Part shown: in pieces, positions 1-8,641 of the stretch
How positions within the stretch are numbered: position 1 is the stretch's first letter
Layout of the letters: every line of letters starts with the position of its first letter
Source of the DNA: Gammaproteobacteria bacterium
Lineage (GTDB): Bacteria; Pseudomonadota; Gammaproteobacteria; Pseudomonadales; Azotimanducaceae
DNA length: 52,369 nucleotides
Assembly: GCA_002690865.1 (NCBI GenBank)
Contig: NZGG01000016.1
Span: 1-52,369 of the forward strand
Direction: 5' to 3'
The notes under the pieces: model-generated
Database searches by the model: none
Told to the model about the DNA's origin: nothing
The model's input: only the letters and a program-made list of their open reading frames with translations
Position numbers and translations under genes: made by a program

Positions 1-24
1 GAGAGTAGGACATTGTCAGGTATT
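1..24 (+). rRNA. rrf: 5S ribosomal RNA, 3' end only (partial)
   Basis: The first ~23 bases (GAGAGTAGGACATTGTCAGG followed by TAT) match the conserved 3' end of gammaproteobacterial 5S rRNA; the Pseudomonas form has GAGAGTAGGTCATCGTCAAG at the same place. A strong intrinsic terminator follows directly, as expected at the end of an rrn operon. Only the tail is inside the window. The exact 3' base is uncertain by a few nucleotides. Confidence 0.88.
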
Positions 25-31
25 AAATAAA

Positions 32-65
32 AAAAGGCTCACCTCTTGGTGGGCCTTTTCTTTTT
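32..65 (+). terminator. Intrinsic terminator of the rRNA operon
   Basis: A 12-bp stem with one G-T pair, AAAAGGCTCACC / GGTGGGCCTTTT, encloses the loop TCTT and is followed by C and five T. It starts a few bases after the 5S rRNA end, so it should terminate the rrn transcript. Nothing further is seen between here and the 3' end of purU at 197. Confidence 0.92.
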
Positions 66-196
66 CTGCTATACCTTCCATTTTTTTGTGTTAAGTTATT
101 TCGAATCGTATTTTGAGCAACATGCTCATATATAAACATCGGCAGCCTTTTCAGCTTCGCAACCTATAAGACCGAGGTATGATGAAAGGGTAGCTG

Positions 197-1060
197 TTAA
201 TGAAATACAACAGTACGTTGACCATTAAGAAGAATGCGATGTTCAGCGTGGTAGCGAACTGCTTTAGCAAGAACCATACGTTCAATGTCTCTTCCAACAG
301 CGGCTAGCGTTTTTGTATCCATTCGGTGGTCAACCCTCTCCACTCCTTGCTCAATAATTGGGCCTTCATCGAGATCTGTAGTCACGTAATGCGCTGTTGC
401 TCCGATGAGCTTTACTCCTCGGTCAAATGCTTGATGGTAGGGCCGAGCCCCTTTGAAACCTGGTAAGAAAGAGTGGTGGATATTGATTATCCGACCAGGT
501 AAGCGCCTGCAAAGGGCTGGCCCAAGTATTTGCATGTACCTTGCTAGCACCACGAAATCGATATTCCGTTTTTCTATTTCGCTAAGCAGCTCCTGCTCCA
601 ATTTAACTTTATTGTCTACTGATATGTGAAGGAAGTCGATTCCCTCTGCATTAACAATAGAGTGGACATCACGATGGTTTGATACCACGAGTGCAATTTT
701 GATCGGTAATTCTTCGTTCTTTGTTCGATAAAGGAGGTCAACAAGACAATGGTCCTGTTTTGAAACCATAATCATTACCTCAGGCTTCTCGTTAGCAACC
801 CATAAACCCCAAGACATTCGATGTTCGTTAGCTATTAAAGAAAATGTCTGAATTAAATTGTCCTGAAAATCGGAGTTATGCTCGCTTTCTCCCCGAAAGT
901 GCACGCGCATAAAAAAGTTCGCGCTCTCAGGGTCTCCAAATTGATCGCTATCGATAATGTTACACTTTTTATCAAATAGCCAGTTGGACACTGTCCGAAC
1001 AAGACCGGCTTTGTCTGGACATGACAAATTTAGGATAAACTCCACGTAATCGGTGCTCAA
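197..1060 (-). CDS. purU: Formyltetrahydrofolate deformylase
   Basis: Hydrolyses 10-formyl-THF to formate and THF, balancing the one-carbon pool and feeding formate to PurT. The 287-residue length is normal. Residues ~5-85 form an ACT-like regulatory domain (CPDKAGLVRTVSNWLF). Residues ~95-285 form the formyltransferase fold, with the catalytic triad visible as N193 and H195 in NIHHSFLPGF and D231 in DLDEGPIIEQ. The start used is TTG at 1060; no ATG or clear Shine-Dalgarno is seen there, so the start is uncertain by a few codons (GTG at residue 6 is an alternative). It stands alone, convergent with the rRNA operon and divergent from the TonB receptor gene. Confidence 0.93.
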   Translation of the reverse strand: MSTDYVEFILNLSCPDKAGLVRTVSNWLFDKKCNIIDSDQFGDPESANFFMRVHFRGESEHNSDFQDNLIQTFSLIANEHRMSWGLWVANEKPEVMIMVSKQDHCLVDLLYRTKNEELPIKIALVVSNHRDVHSIVNAEGIDFLHISVDNKVKLEQELLSEIEKRNIDFVVLARYMQILGPALCRRLPGRIINIHHSFLPGFKGARPYHQAFDRGVKLIGATAHYVTTDLDEGPIIEQGVERVDHRMDTKTLAAVGRDIERMVLAKAVRYHAEHRILLNGQRTVVFH

Positions 1061-1196
1061 TTTTTGTAGATAATTGATTTTAATGATTTCGTTACATGAA
1101 ATACAGATGTAAGCTTAATTAGCAGCATTACTGCTGCGCTCCCGTCTTTAAATATTAGCTTCTGTGGTATTCAGTAAATCGAGGCTTGATTGTAAT

Positions 1197-1208
1197 AATT
1201 GTACAATT
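1197..1208. promoter_or_regulatory. 12-bp perfect palindrome upstream of the TonB receptor gene
   Basis: AATTGTACAATT is a perfect palindrome 77 bp before the receptor start codon, in the divergent purU/receptor intergenic region. It could be an operator, but it is short and AT-rich, so chance is possible. No regulator gene adjoins it. Confidence 0.3.
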
Positions 1209-1284
1209 TTGTTAATAAGCGGGTATTTCGCTTCTGGTTCTGTAGAATAGAACTAATTGCAGTACGAATCTAAAGGGGAAAATC

Positions 1285-3774
1285 ATGGTAAAAAAAATTG
1301 TCTTGGGAACGATGTTTGCTTTAGCACCCTTCGTGCAAGCACAGGACGAAATCGAAGAGATCATAGTTCTGGCCCAGAAAAAAGAACAGACGCTACAGGA
1401 AGTACCTGTCGCAGTATCGGTAGTCGATGCAAAGGTTATACAGAGAGCTCAGATTAATGATCCAATTGATTTACAAACTATTGTTCCATCACTTCAAGTA
1501 ACTCAGCTTCAGAGTTCGAGGAATACGAATTTTTTAATCCGAGGATTTGGAAACGGCGCTAATAATTCGGGAATAGAACCCTCTGTTGGAGTTTTCGTCG
1601 ATGGTGTGTATCGCTCACGAACTTTCTCAGTTCTAAACGAACTACCTCATTTGGAGCGTATTGAGGTCCTAAGGGGACCCCAAAGCACACTGTTTGGGAA
1701 AAATGCATCCGCCGGCGTCATTAATATAGTCACCAAGACTGCTGACCCTACGACAATGGAGGGCCCGTCTGGCAGCATATCAGCGACTATAGGCTCCTAC
1801 GATCAGCGCTTGCTTCGCGGAAATTTTGAAATACCACTTTCTGACACTGTCGGTTTTGGCCTTTCGGGATATAAGCATGATCGGGACGGATATTTTACTA
1901 ACTTGGTCAGTGAAAATGAAATTAATGACCGCTCACGATCAGGCGTAAGAGGTGAATTCACCTACTATCCCAGTGATACCCTTTCTATGCGGCTGATTAT
2001 GGACGCTAATGAAATTGATGAGTTGTGTTGCGGCGTAGCGAATCTTGTACTAGGACCTACTGGCCCTGGTATCCGAGCTGCAGGAGGCGACGTGATTCCT
2101 GAGGATCCCTTTATCAGGAAGCAATTTCTCGATTTTGATCCCACCAACAAGCTCGATACAAAGGGAATTTCTTTAGAGATAAATCTTGACGTCAATGAGT
2201 CTTTAGATCTGACTTATATTTTGGCTCGCAGAGTGTTTTCTATGGAGGAAAATGTCGATGTAGATTTTACTTCAGCAGCTATTCTGGCCTACAACACGAC
2301 CGATGCTTCAATAAATACAACCACGCATGAAATGCGCTTAGCTTACGACGGGGGCCGGCTAGAGTGGGTGGTAGGTTCATTCTTCTTTGAAGAGGATGTC
2401 ACGCAGGTGACTGATCTTAAGTATGGCCCTGGGTTTCGACCTTATGTTGATGCGATCAGCGCTAGCGCTGTGAGCGCTACAGAAATTGCGCTTGGTGCCC
2501 CAACGGGAAGTTTCTTTGGCGCCTACCAAGGTGTGCTTGAGAATGCGGGCCAGGACGATGAAACATTATCGCTATTCGCCCAGATGGATTTTGCAATCAC
2601 CGACAAGCTGGAATTAACTTTGGGAGCTAATTATACTTCCGTAGCTAAAAGTGCCTACTTAAATCAAGAGAATGATGATGTTTTCTCCGGTACTGATTTC
2701 GTTCAGGCTGGGTTTGCAGGGGCGTTTATGACCTTGACTGGCGGAATGGCTCCAACGCCCGCGAATTTTGCAGCAGTTCCCTCAGCAGCTGCAGCAGCGA
2801 GTACTTTAAGCGTTACACCATGTTCTGCCTCGGCACCACCGCCAGGATGTAATCAGCTACTAGCTTTGGTCCCGTATCAGTTTTTACCGCCATACTTAGA
2901 TTATCCGAATAGTGTAGAGCCCGGTGAAACGAGAGATTCAGAGGTAACGGTGACGGCACGGCTTGCTTACGATATCTCTGATACTTTAAATACGTATGTT
3001 AGTTATGCGACAGGTTATAAGCCTACATCTTGGAACTTTACGCGAGATTCAAGGCCATTTGCGAGAGACCTAACCGCTTTGACAGAAGCTGGCTTATTAG
3101 TTACCAATATCACGACAGGAACGCGATACGCAGAACCAGAGGAAGCAACTGTCTTTGAAGTTGGGATGAAGGCAAAGTGGTCCGAAAATTATCTCAATCT
3201 TACTTATTTCAATCAGGAAATTATAAACTTCCAGTCCAATACGTTTGCTGGCACTGCGTTTAACTTCACTAATGCCGGCAAACAGAGTGTTGATGGTATA
3301 GAATTTGATCTCCGTTTGATGGCTTCAGAATCGCTAGAATTGATGCTCCTTGCAACGATTATGGATCCAAGGTACGAGTCTTTTGTTGGTGCAGAGGGGG
3401 TGAATGGACCAGAAGATTTAAGCGGAACACAGCCAGCAGGTCTCCACAAAAGGACTATAATCACTGCAGCGACCTATTTCTTTGAGTTAAGTCCTTCAGT
3501 GAGAGGCTTCCTCAGAGCGGACTTGTTATCGAAAAGCGACGTGCAGGTAGTTGAAAATGTCGCTCCGGAAGTGGCTTCACGTAGTGTTAATAAACTCAAC
3601 GCGAGTATCGGGCTGACTTTTGATGATCGATATGATCTTACACTCTGGGCTCGTAATCTAAACGAAGATGACTACCTGCAGTCTGCTTTTCCTTCTCCGG
3701 CGCAGGCGGGGACGTTCTCAGGTTACCCAAATCAACCAAGAACAATAGGTATGACATTTAGCTCAGCATTTTAA
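1285..3774 (+). CDS. TonB-dependent outer-membrane receptor
   Basis: An 829-residue outer-membrane active transporter driven by TonB. The N-terminus is a signal peptide (MVKKIVLGTMFALAPFVQAQ, cleavage after AQA). A TonB-box-like stretch (EIIVLAQKKEQTLQEVPVAVSVV) leads into the plug domain (~40-150), which has the usual RIEVLRGPQSTLFGKNASAGVINIVTK signature. The rest is beta-barrel, ending in aromatic-rich strands and a terminal Phe (TIGMTFSSAF), as needed for BAM recognition. The start is supported by AGGGG 6-7 nt upstream of ATG 1285. The sequence resembles the broad group of receptors common in marine Sphingomonadales and Cellvibrionales. The substrate cannot be read, because no transport or catabolic partner genes adjoin it. 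Confidence 0.92.
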   Translation: MVKKIVLGTMFALAPFVQAQDEIEEIIVLAQKKEQTLQEVPVAVSVVDAKVIQRAQINDPIDLQTIVPSLQVTQLQSSRNTNFLIRGFGNGANNSGIEPSVGVFVDGVYRSRTFSVLNELPHLERIEVLRGPQSTLFGKNASAGVINIVTKTADPTTMEGPSGSISATIGSYDQRLLRGNFEIPLSDTVGFGLSGYKHDRDGYFTNLVSENEINDRSRSGVRGEFTYYPSDTLSMRLIMDANEIDELCCGVANLVLGPTGPGIRAAGGDVIPEDPFIRKQFLDFDPTNKLDTKGISLEINLDVNESLDLTYILARRVFSMEENVDVDFTSAAILAYNTTDASINTTTHEMRLAYDGGRLEWVVGSFFFEEDVTQVTDLKYGPGFRPYVDAISASAVSATEIALGAPTGSFFGAYQGVLENAGQDDETLSLFAQMDFAITDKLELTLGANYTSVAKSAYLNQENDDVFSGTDFVQAGFAGAFMTLTGGMAPTPANFAAVPSAAAAASTLSVTPCSASAPPPGCNQLLALVPYQFLPPYLDYPNSVEPGETRDSEVTVTARLAYDISDTLNTYVSYATGYKPTSWNFTRDSRPFARDLTALTEAGLLVTNITTGTRYAEPEEATVFEVGMKAKWSENYLNLTYFNQEIINFQSNTFAGTAFNFTNAGKQSVDGIEFDLRLMASESLELMLLATIMDPRYESFVGAEGVNGPEDLSGTQPAGLHKRTIITAATYFFELSPSVRGFLRADLLSKSDVQVVENVAPEVASRSVNKLNASIGLTFDDRYDLTLWARNLNEDDYLQSAFPSPAQAGTFSGYPNQPRTIGMTFSSAF

Positions 3775-3792
3775 TGCGGTCTCTTAGATCTC

Positions 3793-3821
3793 GGTTTAGT
3801 TCACTAACTGTGGGCTAAACC
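3793..3821 (+). terminator. Possible weak terminator after the TonB receptor gene
   Basis: Arms GGTTTAG (3793-3799) and CTAAACC (3815-3821) are complementary, with a 15-nt loop, and are followed by TGGGTTTTAT. The loop is long and the T-run short, so this is a weak call. Otherwise the region from 3775 to 4012 holds nothing recognised. Confidence 0.3.
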
Positions 3822-4012
3822 TGGGTTTTATCCATTATTATGAGAGCAATTGTCTGTCTCCTCGCAAGCATCATTATATTATTAGGATGGCTGATGTCAT
3901 TAATGAGATTTACGTATTTTTGATCCTTGCCTCCCTAAATAAATTGGGCCTTTTGGGTTTATTAACAAAGATAATCGATCAAAAAGTAACTCTGTGTTCT
4001 GATATTGTCTGA

Positions 4013-5155
4013 CTAGTCTTTTTCCATAAGGCCAGATGCTCTTTCGATAGCTAAACCAAAATCCTCCATAAAGTCATATACAACTTGTTTAGATGTTGTT
4101 GGCTCGTTCATCAAACCCACTGCCTGGCCAACCCAGTATGTGGCTAGTTCTTTGGCACCCTCGTGTCCATTCTCTGATAGCTTTGAGATACGACCAAGAG
4201 CAGGTTCGCTGATTAACCCCTGCAAAGGCATAGGAAGGGGTGGGGGCGCATGTTCTTCTGTCCAAGCATCTGTCCAGGCGGAGCGGAGTTGTCGTGTGGG
4301 TTTACCTGTACGACTTCGAGAGCGGACCGTATGTCTGGAGGTCGCTGCTAACATTTTTTGTTTCACTACTGACAGAGTTTCCGCCTCTGCAGTTGTTAAC
4401 CAAACCGAACCGCACCATGCGCCTGCAGCTCCCATGGTCATTGCTGCCGCCATTTGTCTTCCTGTGGCAATACCTCCAGCTGCAAGCACGGGAATATCGC
4501 CATAGGGCTCGAGCGCACGAATCACCTCGGGTAGTACCACCATTGTTGAGATCTCACCACAGTGGCCACCGGCTTCTGTTCCTGAAACTATTACTACGTC
4601 AACGCCTGCTTCAGCATGCTTGATTGCATGTTCTTTTGCTCCAGCAAGGGCGCCTACTAGTACCCCAGCGGATTTGGCTTTATCTCGCATAAACTCCGGA
4701 GGAACGCCCAAAGCATTGACCAGCATTCGACAACCTGAGTGGGACAGTGCTACATCAAGAATTGGTGCAGCGCCCACCTCCCGCATGTTATCACCATGAT
4801 TATCGCCAATTTTATTATCCCATAGGTTATTGGTATCGATTTTATGTTTCTCAAGAAGCGACTCTATATAAGTTCGATGTTCCTGAGGTATCGCGGCTTC
4901 AATCTCTTTTGCTGTCGCGGACTCTTCTTTATTGCGGAAATCAGCGGGAACCAAAATATCAACACCATAAGGTTTGTTGTCAATATGTTGGTCTATCCAT
5001 TTAAGTTCAATTTCTAGAGATTTCGGAGTGTGCCCAGTTGCGCCTAAACAACCGAAACCGCCGGCCTTACTAACCTCTGCAACAACGTCACGACAGTGAC
5101 TGAATGCAAATAGGGGAAACTTAATTCCTAATTGTTCACAAAGTTTTGATTTCAT
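4013..5155 (-). CDS. Nitronate monooxygenase / NPD-family flavin oxidoreductase
   Basis: A 380-residue TIM-barrel FMN enzyme of the 2-nitropropane dioxygenase-like family. The N-terminus (LCEQLGIKFPLFAFSH) and the FMN-phosphate/glycine-rich part (VIVSGTEAGGHCGEIS, then LAAGGIATGRQMAAAMTMGAAGAWCGSVW) are typical. The His in GGHCG corresponds to the catalytic base position. The start at 5155 is chosen because GGAGG lies 5 nt upstream of this ATG; an in-frame ATG at 5239 would add a non-homologous 28-residue leader. Members include true nitronate monooxygenases and enoyl-reductase-like enzymes, so the substrate is not fixed. It lies 107 bp downstream of the PEBP gene on the same strand. Confidence 0.88.
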   Translation of the reverse strand: MKSKLCEQLGIKFPLFAFSHCRDVVAEVSKAGGFGCLGATGHTPKSLEIELKWIDQHIDNKPYGVDILVPADFRNKEESATAKEIEAAIPQEHRTYIESLLEKHKIDTNNLWDNKIGDNHGDNMREVGAAPILDVALSHSGCRMLVNALGVPPEFMRDKAKSAGVLVGALAGAKEHAIKHAEAGVDVVIVSGTEAGGHCGEISTMVVLPEVIRALEPYGDIPVLAAGGIATGRQMAAAMTMGAAGAWCGSVWLTTAEAETLSVVKQKMLAATSRHTVRSRSRTGKPTRQLRSAWTDAWTEEHAPPPLPMPLQGLISEPALGRISKLSENGHEGAKELATYWVGQAVGLMNEPTTSKQVVYDFMEDFGLAIERASGLMEKD

Positions 5156-5262
5156 CCATTCCTCCATATTTGGTGCTCGGACACTCGAGTGAGCGTAACC
5201 TACGATACTGAAGTCGAAATGTATCCATAGAAGGCACACAACTTCCTCGATCTAAACACAAA

Positions 5263-5739
5263 TTAGTCTCGGCTATATGTACCGATAAGCCGATTCATCC
5301 CTATTACATTTGGTTCAACCTTAGCCAGAAGATCCCATAAATTGAGTTTCTCTGGTAGCGAGGGTTTAATATCAAGAGCCAACACCCAGAAAAAATAATG
5401 ATGGATTCCATGACCATTCGGTGGCATTGGACCGCCATAGCCCTCATTCCCAAAGTCATTGATCCCTGATGTGTACATATCTGTTCCTTCTGGCAGGGAT
5501 ATTACATTGTGTGGAATATTGTAGAGTACCCAGTGAACATAGCCGTAGTGTCCTGGAGAGACTAGGGGCGCGTCAGGATCATGACAAATTAGCGCAAAGG
5601 ATTTTGTTGTTTCTGGAGCATCAGTCCATGTTAGCTGAGGTGATATGTCAGTGCCTTCGCCAGTATATTTTTTAGGGATATTACCTTGATTGGTGAAAGC
5701 TGAACTTGCGAGCTGCATGCTTGATAATGCGAATCCCAT
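5263..5739 (-). CDS. YbhB/YbcL-family (PEBP-like) protein
   Basis: A 158-residue phosphatidylethanolamine-binding-protein fold. The family hallmarks are present: YTGEGTDISPQLTW near residue 30, FALICHDPDAP near 50, HWVLYNIP near 70, and GYGGPMPPNGHGIHHYFFWVLALD near 110. These residues build the anion-binding pocket. GGAG lies 7 nt before the ATG. The role of bacterial members is poorly defined (Raf-kinase-inhibitor-like in sequence only). It precedes the flavoenzyme gene on the same strand and may be co-transcribed with it. No signal peptide is apparent. Confidence 0.92.
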   Translation of the reverse strand: MGFALSSMQLASSAFTNQGNIPKKYTGEGTDISPQLTWTDAPETTKSFALICHDPDAPLVSPGHYGYVHWVLYNIPHNVISLPEGTDMYTSGINDFGNEGYGGPMPPNGHGIHHYFFWVLALDIKPSLPEKLNLWDLLAKVEPNVIGMNRLIGTYSRD

Positions 5740-5882
5740 AGAAAATCTCCGATCAAATTTAAACTGTTATCGTCGCATGAATTTTCACAATGGTAAATTG
5801 ACTGAATCCCTTTATTGGCCTTTCTTTAGCACCTGCATGCAAACTCATAATTTGCCAAGCTGGTTTGTGTTAATGTCATCGA

Positions 5883-6350
5883 ATGGATTCAATCAGTCAG
5901 GATGAGATTTCCCATGTGTTTGGCGTCGAGCAAGTGTTTCTGCCAGATGTATCGGTAATTGAGTGGAATAATTTAGATTATCTGGGATGGGTACACCCAT
6001 CTGGCTCGCAGGCCTATGTGGTCTTGGTATCACCAGAAACTGGTAGGTTGGCGGGAGGTATCCTGAACCGAACCCTTAGGGTATCTATTAGACAACGATT
6101 TGAAATGTGTTCATGGTGCCATCACGTCCATCGATATAACGGTACGGCAATGTTTACTTTGTCGGTAAAGGGAACTAGAGGTAGACATTATATTGGCAAG
6201 GTTCTTTGTAAAAATCTAGATTGTAGTTTACGAATTCGTAATTTAATTGAGCCAAGTTCTTACATGACAGAAACGCTTTATACGGAGGCCCGAGTATGGC
6301 GTATGCAGAAATCCATGCATCGGTGGTTAAAGAAAGCAAAACGTTTATAG
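5883..6350 (+). CDS. FBP-domain zinc-finger protein (EF-G-binding-protein-like)
   Basis: A 155-residue protein whose central and C-terminal part reads as the FBP_C treble-clef zinc finger. The first Cys pair is in FEMCSWCHHVH (~residues 77-87). A GTRGRHYIGKVLCKNLDCSLRIR stretch follows (~111-133) and supplies the second pair. This domain is known from FusB/FusC, which bind elongation factor G and rescue fusidic-acid-stalled ribosomes; proteobacterial single-domain versions are largely uncharacterised. The gene ends 9 bp before the MFS gene and the two probably form an operon. A role in ribosome/EF-G biology is inferred from the domain only. Confidence 0.7.
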   Translation: MDSISQDEISHVFGVEQVFLPDVSVIEWNNLDYLGWVHPSGSQAYVVLVSPETGRLAGGILNRTLRVSIRQRFEMCSWCHHVHRYNGTAMFTLSVKGTRGRHYIGKVLCKNLDCSLRIRNLIEPSSYMTETLYTEARVWRMQKSMHRWLKKAKRL

Positions 6351-6359
6351 GCTTTACCG

Positions 6360-7628
6360 ATGGAGTTACGTCAAAGAGCTGATCAGGTCGTTCGCCCGCA
6401 AGGGCGAATATTCTATGGTTGGTATATTGCCGGAGCAGCTGGTGGACTGCAGGGTATATCGATGCTGCTCTGGATGCAATCTTACGGGGCTTATGTGGTT
6501 CTCCTTCAGGAAGAATTTGGATGGGGAAAGGCTTGGCTGGCTGGTGCGTTTGCGATGACTCGGATTGAGAGTGGTGTGCTGGGGCCGTTGCAGGGTTGGC
6601 TGACGGATAGATACGGTCCCAGAGCAATTTTGAGGGCAGGCATATTTATTTTTGGGATAGGTTTTTTCTTATTTAGCCAAGTTCATAACCTGCTAATGTT
6701 TTATATTGCATTTGCCTTGATTGCAGTGGGTGCTAGCTTTGGCGGTTTCGCTACTGTTATGGTAGCGATTGTAAATTGGTTTGATCGCCATCGTTCCAAA
6801 GCGATCGCTTTCTCTCTTCTTGGGGGCTCTATCGGGAGTTTGTCGGTACCCATTGTGTTTGCTTGCTTAGACTTTTATGGATGGAGAATAACCGCAATTA
6901 TGTCTGGTTTTCTTATTATTGTTTTAGGTTTGCCACTAGCACAAGTAGTGAGACATAAACCCGTCTTATACGGAGAGACCGCCGATGGTATTAAATTGTC
7001 TGGAGAGGCAGCGAACCAAAAATTAATTAAAAAGAGCCCTGATTTTACTGCACGTGAGGCCATGAGGTCTCGGGCATTTTGGTTGATATCAATTGGACAC
7101 GCTTGCTCTTTGCTCACGGTATCAGCCGTTATGGTCCATTTAGTGCCGCATCTGACGGAGGGATTAAATTATTCCTTAAAGCAGGCAGGTTATGTTGTTG
7201 CGTTTTTAGCGGCGAGTCAACTTGTAGGCCAGGTGGTTGGTGGTTATCTTGGAGATCGTTTCGATAAACGATTGATATGTACTGTCTGTATGGTGGCTCA
7301 TGCAGTTGGTATTATGTCAGTGACGTTTGCTAATTCACTATTAATGGTGATTGGGTTCGCAATAATTTACGGTGTGAGCTGGGGTGTGCGTGGGCCAAAC
7401 CTTGTTGGTCTCCGTGCAGACTATTTTGGTACGCGCTCTTATGGGACGATTATGGGATTTTCTTCTCTGATCGCCATGTTCGGAATGTCCATTGGCCCGA
7501 TTTTGGCTGGTTATCTTGCTGATGTTCAGGGACATTACGAATTAGGCTTTACTCTTTTGGCTGCTGGCGCTTTTTTTGGTTCTTTCGCATTCCTTGCTGC
7601 AATTCCTCCAAAGAGGTTAGTAATATAG
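6360..7628 (+). CDS. MFS transporter, oxalate/formate or monocarboxylate type
   Basis: A 422-residue, about 12-helix major facilitator. The N-terminal GRIFYGWYIAGAAGGLQG and helix-1 features, the LTDRYGPRAILRAG loop 2-3 motif and the second-half YLGDRFDKRL loop 8-9 motif are typical of the oxalate:formate-antiporter/monocarboxylate-porter-like branch. The central loop (~200-235) is hydrophilic. It lies 9 bp after the zinc-finger gene. The substrate cannot be read; organic acids are most likely from the family. Confidence 0.88.
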   Translation: MELRQRADQVVRPQGRIFYGWYIAGAAGGLQGISMLLWMQSYGAYVVLLQEEFGWGKAWLAGAFAMTRIESGVLGPLQGWLTDRYGPRAILRAGIFIFGIGFFLFSQVHNLLMFYIAFALIAVGASFGGFATVMVAIVNWFDRHRSKAIAFSLLGGSIGSLSVPIVFACLDFYGWRITAIMSGFLIIVLGLPLAQVVRHKPVLYGETADGIKLSGEAANQKLIKKSPDFTAREAMRSRAFWLISIGHACSLLTVSAVMVHLVPHLTEGLNYSLKQAGYVVAFLAASQLVGQVVGGYLGDRFDKRLICTVCMVAHAVGIMSVTFANSLLMVIGFAIIYGVSWGVRGPNLVGLRADYFGTRSYGTIMGFSSLIAMFGMSIGPILAGYLADVQGHYELGFTLLAAGAFFGSFAFLAAIPPKRLVI

Positions 7629-7680
7629 GTAAGAGCATGAATAAATGTGAAGATATTAGGAGTTGGGGTACAAGCCCAAA

Positions 7681-8205
7681 GTGAAATTGCAAACTTTTCA
7701 TTATCTAAAAAAAATAGGGATAGATCTTTGGGTTTCTCGTCCGCCACCTCGAAGCGATTCAGTGGATTCACCTTTCTATTGTTTATTTTTAAATTATCAT
7801 TCTGTCGGGTTTTGTTGTTCGCTTGATCCAAAAGCGGAAAGGATTCCTCCAGCTATCCTAAGGTTTCTTGATGATTTGGCGTTTGCATTTTCCATCCGAA
7901 AGCAATTACCTCATATTGGCGAGTTGCATTGGCCTCTACCTCGAAACTCAGATTACAGCCTCCAAGAAGCGGTTCGGTTATTGGTTAATGCTTTACCAGA
8001 AAAAGTGCTAGTTTTTGGGGGGCGAGTTGCGAATTATGTGTGTGATGTGGATGATGGCAAGCCCAGTGTTGGAAATGATGTCAAACAGATTCTCGTTGCT
8101 GACGATATTCTTTGCTATTTGGGAAATCCACAGGCTAAAGAAGATCTCTGGGTTACTATGAATAATACAGGGTTGATTAATGGTGATAGCTCAACCAAAT
8201 CATGA
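7681..8205 (+). CDS. holD: DNA polymerase III psi-subunit-like protein
   Basis: A divergent 174-residue protein directly ahead of rimI, the place holD occupies in E. coli and where a psi-like gene sits in Pseudomonas. The N-terminus (LQTFHYLKKIGIDLWVSR) matches the psi pattern of a short helix followed by LGI..W, the segment that binds chi. The C-terminal part ends in DIL.YL.NPQAKEDLWVTM, like the psi C-terminus (DLRANPTARAALW in E. coli). HolC (chi), its partner, is encoded at 30733-31164. No ATG is available. GTG at 7681 fits the family N-terminus best; TTG 7663 lies directly against an AGGAG, and TTG 7687 is also possible. It overlaps rimI by 26 nt. The assignment rests on position plus short motifs. 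Confidence 0.62.
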   Translation: MKLQTFHYLKKIGIDLWVSRPPPRSDSVDSPFYCLFLNYHSVGFCCSLDPKAERIPPAILRFLDDLAFAFSIRKQLPHIGELHWPLPRNSDYSLQEAVRLLVNALPEKVLVFGGRVANYVCDVDDGKPSVGNDVKQILVADDILCYLGNPQAKEDLWVTMNNTGLINGDSSTKS

Positions 8206-8641
8206 TATTCGGAGAATGGTAGTAAGCGATATTGATCGTGTAATATTCAACGAGCGCAGCAGTTATACTCACCCGTGGACTGAAGCAATTTTTCGTGATT
8301 GCTTGCGGGCGAAGCACGAATGCTGGGTAGTCTATTACATTGGTAACCCAATTGGGCATTCTGTGTTGTCAGTAGCGGCTCAGGAGGCTCATCTGTTGAA
8401 TGTATGCATTCATCCTGACCGGCAAGGCAAAGGTTTTGGTAGAGAATTAGTTGCTTTTATGCTTGACTGCGCTCGGGCTAAGGGAGCGGCCCAAGTTTTT
8501 CTTGAGGTTCGAGCTTCAAATATCGGGGCATATAAACTTTATGAGTCTATTGGATTTAACGAAATCGGTGTCCGTGAAAATTACTACCCTGCTTATATAG
8601 GTAGGGAAGATGCTCTAGTGTTAGGTAAAGAGTTGCTCTAA
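8180..8641 (+). CDS. rimI: Ribosomal protein S18 alanine N-acetyltransferase
   Basis: A 153-residue GNAT that acetylates the N-terminal Ala of ribosomal protein S18. The acetyl-CoA P-loop is HPDRQGKGFGRELV (~78-91). The segment EVRASNIGAYKLYESIGF followed by VRENYYP carries the catalytic Glu and Tyr positions known from RimI. ATG 8180 starts inside the end of the upstream holD-like gene, and the stop codon abuts the prfC start. Translation of the three genes is therefore probably coupled. Confidence 0.92.
   Translation: MVIAQPNHDIRRMVVSDIDRVIFNERSSYTHPWTEAIFRDCLRAKHECWVVYYIGNPIGHSVLSVAAQEAHLLNVCIHPDRQGKGFGRELVAFMLDCARAKGAAQVFLEVRASNIGAYKLYESIGFNEIGVRENYYPAYIGREDALVLGKELL

Noticed and set aside
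1257-1457. 66-codon plus-strand frame overlapping the start of the TonB receptor gene
   Set aside because: It is out of frame with a strong, well-supported receptor gene and has no recognisable protein sequence.
3840-3923. 27-codon ATG frame encoding a hydrophobic peptide after the receptor gene
   Set aside because: It has no Shine-Dalgarno, no conservation evidence and low sequence complexity; chance in AT-rich DNA is likely.
4140-4623. Two long plus-strand frames opposite the flavoenzyme gene
   Set aside because: Both are antisense to a gene with clear family motifs and have no recognisable domains.
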